DNA of 64,000 nucleotides from Bradyrhizobium sp. SRS-191 (GTDB lineage Bacteria > Pseudomonadota > Alphaproteobacteria > Rhizobiales > Xanthobacteraceae), in NCBI RefSeq assembly GCF_024586915.1, contig NZ_JANBVS010000017.1, forward strand, positions 62,001-126,000, given 5' to 3'. Under the pieces are notes generated by a model. The model was not told the origin of the DNA, searched no databases, and worked only from the letters and a program-made list of their open reading frames with translations. A program made the position numbers and the translations under genes. Of the stretch, positions 62,211 through 64,000 are shown in pieces; the stretch's first letter is position 1, and each line of letters opens with the position of its first letter.

Positions 62211-63560
62211 TCAGTCACGACCCGACTTAGATGACCTACTCGTCTTCCGCTTCAATGCAACCGAACCTTTTGTCGCTTCCGTACGTCTCGATCTTCTTCT
62301 GGTAGCGACACTATAGCAGCAAGCGCCTTTGGCGTACTGAACTAAAGCGGCTATGTGTTGTAGTTCGTCGGAACCGCCGTCGTATGAAATGATCATCACG
62401 GGTCTCGGGAACACTAAACTAGGCTCTCTACGTTTTGCGAAAGCCTCAAAAACCTCTTTGCCGTAAAACACTGCATGAACGCCAGTATTCCGATCTTTAC
62501 CCAGTATGACGTCACAGCCCGCCAAGAGCTCTCTCACTCCGCTTTGCGACAATTCACTCACATCAATACGAACTGCGCTATTGACTGCGATGAGCGTCTT
62601 TAACTCGTCAATACGTAACCGTTCTACGGTATCTTGCCGAACCACATCAGCTACCAAATTCTCTGGGCTGGACAATTCGCGATCATCCGGATCAAAGAGT
62701 TCTGTTGGATATCTCTCAACTTCGCTGCTCTCGATCGGGCGATCAATCGAAGAACGGTGAATAATCTCGTCCGAAACACCTTGTTCGATCCCCAATCCAA
62801 TTGAACCGAAGACTTCTTCAAAAATTTTCTGCCGCTCAGCCGGCGCCCTCAAGTATGCACATTCGAGATATGTGGAAGCTATTCGCTCCCATATTGCGAT
62901 CTCCCGATCAGGATTTGTGTCGCGCCTAAATCCATCAATCCAAGCCTCCATTGATAGCGGGTGAACCTCAAGGAGAGCAGCTCTTATTAGCCGCACACGG
63001 GACAACAATTCACTTGATAGACGAAGATGCCGAAAAGGAGATGGTTTCAGTTTTTTTGGATCAACCCTCTCCTTTCTCGCGATAGTCAGCAAGTTTGCCT
63101 CGGCCAAACGCCGATGTATCCTCTCGGAAAGATCTGGTCTAATTACCTGCAATAGCTTGTCCCCGACCGTTTCTATCGACAGACCCGTGGCAGCGATTGC
63201 AAGTTTATCTGCAAGCGGCGGACTAAAGGCTAGGATATCTGCCTTTGATACCCCCAACCAGACTGGTAGAATGACCTTATCGGCCTCCATCTCTTTAGCA
63301 ACCAATCCGCGCAACTCATATTCTGGCCAACGTTTACCTAGAAATGCCTCCGAAAGAACGACTACACCGAATCGACTTTTGGCGAGACCTCTATCTATCG
63401 ATCTTGAGAGACTATCTCCAACGCTCAATGTGAATTCATCATACCAGACAGCAACTCCCACTTCTTTGAGGAAGTCCGCAAGAGGCTTTACAAAAGCAGT
63501 TTTGTCCTCACTCGCATGACTAATGAACACGTCATAAGATTCAATATCCTTAATGGCCAC
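62211..63560 (-). CDS. TIR-domain protein, probable NADase effector
   Basis: The 449-residue protein starts with a TIR domain (about 7-135): YDVFISHASEDK, the BB-loop-like VAVWYDEFTLSVGDSLSRSI and WPEYEL, where Glu82 matches the catalytic glutamate of TIR NADases. Residues about 145-300 are helical with no name I can give; a C-terminal alpha/beta region follows (about 310-420; VNSAVRIDVSELSQSGVREL, RPVMIISYDGGSDELQHIAA), ending in a basic tail. Base use is A/T-rich against GC-rich neighbours, suggesting transfer. Bacterial TIR proteins often act in phage defence; that role is inferred. No partner gene is adjacent. Confidence 0.85.
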   Translation of the reverse strand: MAIKDIESYDVFISHASEDKTAFVKPLADFLKEVGVAVWYDEFTLSVGDSLSRSIDRGLAKSRFGVVVLSEAFLGKRWPEYELRGLVAKEMEADKVILPVWLGVSKADILAFSPPLADKLAIAATGLSIETVGDKLLQVIRPDLSERIHRRLAEANLLTIARKERVDPKKLKPSPFRHLRLSSELLSRVRLIRAALLEVHPLSMEAWIDGFRRDTNPDREIAIWERIASTYLECAYLRAPAERQKIFEEVFGSIGLGIEQGVSDEIIHRSSIDRPIESSEVERYPTELFDPDDRELSSPENLVADVVRQDTVERLRIDELKTLIAVNSAVRIDVSELSQSGVRELLAGCDVILGKDRNTGVHAVFYGKEVFEAFAKRREPSLVFPRPVMIISYDGGSDELQHIAALVQYAKGACCYSVATRRRSRRTEATKGSVALKRKTSRSSKSGRD

Positions 63561-63658
63561 AGCGCTCCCCCGCTAACAGCTATTCACGACTAACATTACG
63601 AATCCCCCTATTAACGCAATATAACTACGTCAACCTTAAATCGCCACTCAAACCTGGC

Positions 63659-64000
63659 TACTCTGTCACTGCGTCGGGGAGAATCTGCACTCTACCCATC
63701 ACCTCAAAGGGTTCGCTACTCTCCTTCGGCACCCGCGTCGGCGATCTGCTCTTCATCTCCGGCATTCCCGGCTTCGACTCCCAGGGCAATTTGCCCGATG
63801 AGTTCGAGGCGCGGTTCGCCAATGTCGTGACCAACTTCACGCGCGTGCTGACCGAGGGCAGCGTGACCTTGCGCGATCTCGTTAAGGTCAACGTGCTGCT
63901 GACGCGCGCGGACGATGTGGCTGTCATGAACCGGCTCTACGCGGCGGCGTTCGGGCCGGCGCCGTATCCGGCGCGGACGACGTGCGTGGTGGTGGCGTTG
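63659..64000 (+). pseudogene. RidA-family frame lacking its start (runs off the window)
   Basis: The plus strand reads an open frame to the window end: SFGTRVGDLLFISGIPGFDS, then NVVTNFTRVLTEG, DLVKVNVLLTRADDVAVMNR, and PAPYPARTTCVVVAL. This is the RidA/YjgF fold, enamine/imine deaminase family, missing only its C-terminus at the edge. Upstream of about 63716 the similarity stops, and the frame contains no ATG, GTG or TTG back to a stop near 63553. So the 5' end appears lost or replaced at the border of the A/T-rich TIR segment. An unusual start codon cannot be excluded. Confidence 0.7.

Noticed and set aside
62211..63560. Thoeris system
   Set aside because: A ThsB-like TIR needs a ThsA partner; the neighbours are thiC and a RidA fragment.
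63658..63927. 89-codon minus-strand frame
   Set aside because: It is the shadow of the RidA-family reading frame on the plus strand.

Overview
The window reads as chromosomal DNA of a high-GC alphaproteobacterium of the Bradyrhizobium/Rhizobiales type. This rests on gene order (the division and cell-wall cluster, a PmtA-type methyltransferase, a NodT-family efflux lipoprotein), strong GC codon bias, and several families of 60-350 nt palindromic elements between genes. There is no prophage, transposase, CRISPR array or tRNA that I can see. Two short stretches (about 19.3-20.46 kb and 62.2-63.7 kb) are visibly richer in A/T than the rest and look acquired.

Layout. 1-9.0 kb (minus strand): the dcw cluster rsmH-ftsL-ftsI-murE-murF-mraY-murD, with the first codons of ftsW at the window edge. 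9.5-12.6 kb: an AmpD-like amidase, a DGPF protein with its ECF sigma factor, and the RNase P RNA gene. 12.6-18.8 kb: an ABC exporter, then an EmrAB-type efflux pair divergent from a TetR repressor across two near-identical palindromic operators. 19.5-20.4 kb: an A/T-rich orphan membrane protein. 20.5-23.5 kb: NikR divergent from a TonB-dependent receptor, with an exact GTATGA-N16-TCATAC NikR site between them. 24-29.4 kb: an extensin-like lipoprotein, small unknown proteins, a DUF2147 protein and a two-component system. 29.6-34.4 kb: a NodT-MacA-MacB tripartite exporter. 34.7-41.6 kb: a lipoprotein, a DMT transporter, a PaoABC-type molybdenum oxidoreductase and a Nudix protein. 41.7-47.2 kb: a membrane-lipid neighbourhood with phosphatidylserine decarboxylase, a membrane-anchored class III aminotransferase, an Mpo1-like membrane protein, a PmtA-like methyltransferase and a GT4 glycosyltransferase. 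47.5-56.8 kb: L,D-transpeptidase, DUF4403 protein, orphan amino-acid-type binding protein, a second two-component system, a PRC-barrel protein, a zinc-ribbon protein and a lytic transglycosylase. 56.9-62.1 kb: a promoter and TPP riboswitch driving thiO-thiS-thiG-thiE-thiC. 62.2-64 kb: a solitary TIR-domain gene abutting a RidA-family reading frame that has lost its start.

Most genes form coherent modules: murein precursor synthesis and division, envelope remodelling, three efflux systems, nickel-responsive uptake, lipid modification and thiamine synthesis. The most noteworthy items are the TIR gene with the broken RidA frame, the nickel-regulated receptor, the lipid cluster with an Mpo1-like member, the A/T-rich orphan membrane protein, and palindromic repeats lodged inside operons. 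All assignments come from reading motifs and context by eye; no database search was run.
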